Origin: Gammaproteobacteria bacterium
GTDB lineage: Bacteria > Pseudomonadota > Gammaproteobacteria > Steroidobacterales > Steroidobacteraceae
Direction: 5' to 3'
DNA: 64,000 nucleotides
Assembly: GCA_028293765.1 (NCBI GenBank)
Contig: JAQGOG010000003.1
Coordinates: 1 to 64,000, forward strand
Shown: piece by piece, positions 62,336-64,000 of the stretch
Numbering within the stretch: the stretch's first letter is position 1
Layout of the letters: each line of letters starts with the position of its first letter
Translations under genes and position numbers: made by a program
Notes under the pieces: generated by a model
The model's input: only the letters and a program-made list of their open reading frames with translations
Databases searched by the model: none
Told to the model about the DNA's origin: nothing

Positions 62336-62821
62336 ATGACCCGCCACATTCGTATCCGGGAATCGGGCTCCGGCCTGGATGCCCGAGTCTTACTTCTCGA
62401 CGATGTCGCACCACGTTCGGCGGAAGCGCTCTGGCAGATCGCGGGCGCAGGCGGCGTCCACGAGGCGATCCATGCCATGTGGACAGGTCCCGAGATTTCT
62501 TGCCCCATCCCCGCGGCAAACCTGCCCGCGCAGTTGGACCTCGGCAATCTGCCTCTGGAAAATGCCACGAGCTTTCCGGAAGAAGGCGATATTGCAGTGG
62601 TTTACGCCCCGGCGAATACGTGGAAGGGACAACCTCCTTTCGGCTTCATTGATGTGGGTCTCTTTTATGGGCGCGGCGCACGTCTGCTCATGCCCATGGG
62701 ATGGGTCCAGGCTTCAGTCTGCGGCCGCGTGGCGGGCGAGGATCTGGCTGCCGTTCGCTCCGCCTGCCAGTCGATCCGTCGCGCCGGGGTCTGCCGGCTG
62801 GATATTCGGCAGGATTCTTGA
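62336..62821 (+). CDS. DUF3830-family protein
   Basis: A 161-residue cytoplasmic protein of the DUF3830 family, which has a cyclophilin-like beta-barrel fold. The features are HEAIHAMWTGPEISCPIP, LPLENATSFPEEGDIAVVYAP and GFIDVGLFYGRGARLLMPMGWVQ. ATG 62336 is chosen because AAAGG lies about seven bases upstream. The function of the family is unproven. Members often lie beside amino-acid or amine catabolic genes, as here. The FAD oxidoreductase begins three bases after its stop, so the two are co-transcribed. Confidence 0.82.
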   Translation: MTRHIRIRESGSGLDARVLLLDDVAPRSAEALWQIAGAGGVHEAIHAMWTGPEISCPIPAANLPAQLDLGNLPLENATSFPEEGDIAVVYAPANTWKGQPPFGFIDVGLFYGRGARLLMPMGWVQASVCGRVAGEDLAAVRSACQSIRRAGVCRLDIRQDS

Positions 62822-62824
62822 ACG

Positions 62825-64000
62825 ATGAGCTCCGCAGGCGTCATCGGGACTTCGTTGTGGAAAGCGGTTAATCCGCCGCCGCCGCCGGCACTCCCCCTCG
62901 ACGGACGGGCCGCCACCGATGTGCTCATCATCGGTGCGGGAGTCGCGGGCCTCTCCCTCGGCCTGCATCTGAGCGCCAAGCACGTTGACACCGTAATCCT
63001 CGAGTCGGAGAGCGGTGCAAATGCGGCGACGAGTGCCAGTGCCGGCATCGTCGCGCCGCAGCTCGTACGCACCACCCCGAATGCGGTGCTCAAAGCCCTT
63101 GGCACCGAAATTGGCGCGCGCCTGGTGCGTATGATTGCCGAATCCGGGCGCTATGCATTCGACCTCATCGATCAGCTGGGCATCCAGTGCAGCGCCACCC
63201 AATCGGGTTTTCTCAACCCGGTAACAGGGCTGCGTGGGGCGGCCCGACACGCCCAACTCGTCGAAGAGTGGCGGCCATTTCGCGATGATCTGCGATTGAT
63301 CGATGACACCGAGGTGCGAGCATTGTCGGGCTGCCGGGGCTACTCCGCGGCCATTCTCGATTCCTCCGGCGGCGGCCTCGATCCGGTTGCCTACAGCCAG
63401 GGGTTGGCGAAGGCCATACTGAAACGCCATGTAGCGCTTCACCACAATAGTCGTGTCCTGTCACTGACTCGTTCTGGGAATCGCTGGTTAGCGCAAACGC
63501 CTTCAGGTGAAGTCACCGCCCGGCGCGTAGTGTTATGCGCCAACGGCGGCAACGTAGCCTTGCATCCGGCCCTTGCTCAAACAGTATTGCCTTTGCTGGT
63601 GTGCGAAGTGGCAACGCGGCCGCTGCCTGCTTCCATGCGGGAGAAGATTCTGCCGCAGGGTCATGTGCTCACGGATTCCGCGACCAATGTGTTTTCGATT
63701 CGCTTCGACAGAGCGGGTCGGCTGATCACGGCTTGCCCGGGCCGCAATAAAATAGATTACGCACAGATCGACGATCTCATCAACGCGCGCCTCGCCACGC
63801 TGATTCCCGACTATCGCAGGACGCCGCTCGAGTACATTTGGCAGGGAACTGCGTGGCTGAACACCACCCTGTTGCCGCGGGTGTTACGCGTCGAAGACGG
63901 TCTTTGGGCCGTGCAGGCTTGTAATGGACGTGGAATCGCCGTGAACACGATTATCGGCAGGGAACTCGGCCGATGGCTGGCTGAGCCGAACGAAGGCGCA
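62825..64000 (+). CDS. FAD-dependent amino-acid/amine oxidoreductase (DAO family), partial
   Basis: Open from ATG 62825 to the window end (392 codons, no stop reached), so the gene continues outside. An N-terminal extension rich in Pro is followed by the dinucleotide-binding motif VLIIGAGVAGLSLGLHLSA (about residues 37-55). Then come the DAO-type parts SGANAATSASAGIVAPQLV, GYSAAILDSSGGGLDPVAYSQGL and the late LWAVQACNGRGIAVNT region, which binds FAD. Members oxidise amines or D-amino acids to imines. Next to DUF3830 and an aminotransferase locus, an N-substituted amino acid or amine is a likely substrate (inference). Confidence 0.85.
   Translation, partial: MSSAGVIGTSLWKAVNPPPPPALPLDGRAATDVLIIGAGVAGLSLGLHLSAKHVDTVILESESGANAATSASAGIVAPQLVRTTPNAVLKALGTEIGARLVRMIAESGRYAFDLIDQLGIQCSATQSGFLNPVTGLRGAARHAQLVEEWRPFRDDLRLIDDTEVRALSGCRGYSAAILDSSGGGLDPVAYSQGLAKAILKRHVALHHNSRVLSLTRSGNRWLAQTPSGEVTARRVVLCANGGNVALHPALAQTVLPLLVCEVATRPLPASMREKILPQGHVLTDSATNVFSIRFDRAGRLITACPGRNKIDYAQIDDLINARLATLIPDYRRTPLEYIWQGTAWLNTTLLPRVLRVEDGLWAVQACNGRGIAVNTIIGRELGRWLAEPNEGA

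Overview
This window looks like chromosomal DNA from a GC-rich, Gram-negative, nutritionally versatile bacterium. It carries three TonB-dependent receptors, an Mla-type lipid transport operon, lipoprotein and outer-membrane signals, many esterases and many dedicated catabolic loci. The mix suggests a gammaproteobacterium of the Steroidobacteraceae/Nevskiales kind, but that placement is inferred from gene content and is not firm. I saw no tRNA, rRNA or CRISPR array.

Layout. 1-8.3 kb: a decayed esterase copy, an NmrA-like reductase, a minus-strand pair (RND transporter fused to a LolA-like domain, plus an outer-membrane barrel), a small ABM-like protein and the intact esterase paralogue. 8.3-15.6 kb: a peptide-handling locus (TonB receptor, proline iminopeptidase, cyclophilin, XRE-cupin regulator, DUF2817 zinc peptidase, MFS transporter) with an 18-base operator-like site repeated in both of its divergent promoter regions. 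15.9-19.5 kb: an Mla-type operon (STAS-permease, ATPase, MCE protein, lipoprotein) followed by a clear terminator. 19.5-21.2 kb: a graveyard of four gene remnants. 21.2-24.3 kb: a KaiC-like ATPase with a hybrid histidine kinase. 25.4-29.7 kb: a two-esterase operon with an AraC regulator. 30-34.4 kb: a SYLF protein, a zinc-ribbon/OB-fold protein, a lipase pseudogene, a GGCT-like protein and an IS6-type transposase remnant.

34.4-47.2 kb is a coherent plus-strand catabolic locus: CitE-like lyase, propeller-symporter fusion, LysR regulator (apparent AUA start), TonB receptor, ribokinase, a barrel/FGE fusion, a GH127 glycosidase and a class III CoA-transferase. Most junctions overlap by 1-4 bases. 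It probably imports a glycoconjugate, removes the sugar, and activates and cleaves an acid part. 47.4-55.9 kb: an S8/sedolisin-like exported protease with a GlyGly-CTERM-like tail, a REC-GGDEF-EAL protein with a PAS histidine kinase, and NnrU. 56-64 kb: a RecQ remnant, a MarR regulator fused to a Lon/BrxL-like domain, an aminotransferase, a BASS transporter, a third TonB receptor and, divergently, DUF3830 and an FAD oxidoreductase that runs off the window. This last block looks like an amine or amino-acid catabolic locus.

The strongest candidates for something undescribed are the MarR-Lon fusion, the 34-47 kb glycoconjugate locus, and the peptide locus with its paired operators. Decayed genes and IS6-type ends between the blocks suggest that the region was assembled by repeated insertion and loss.
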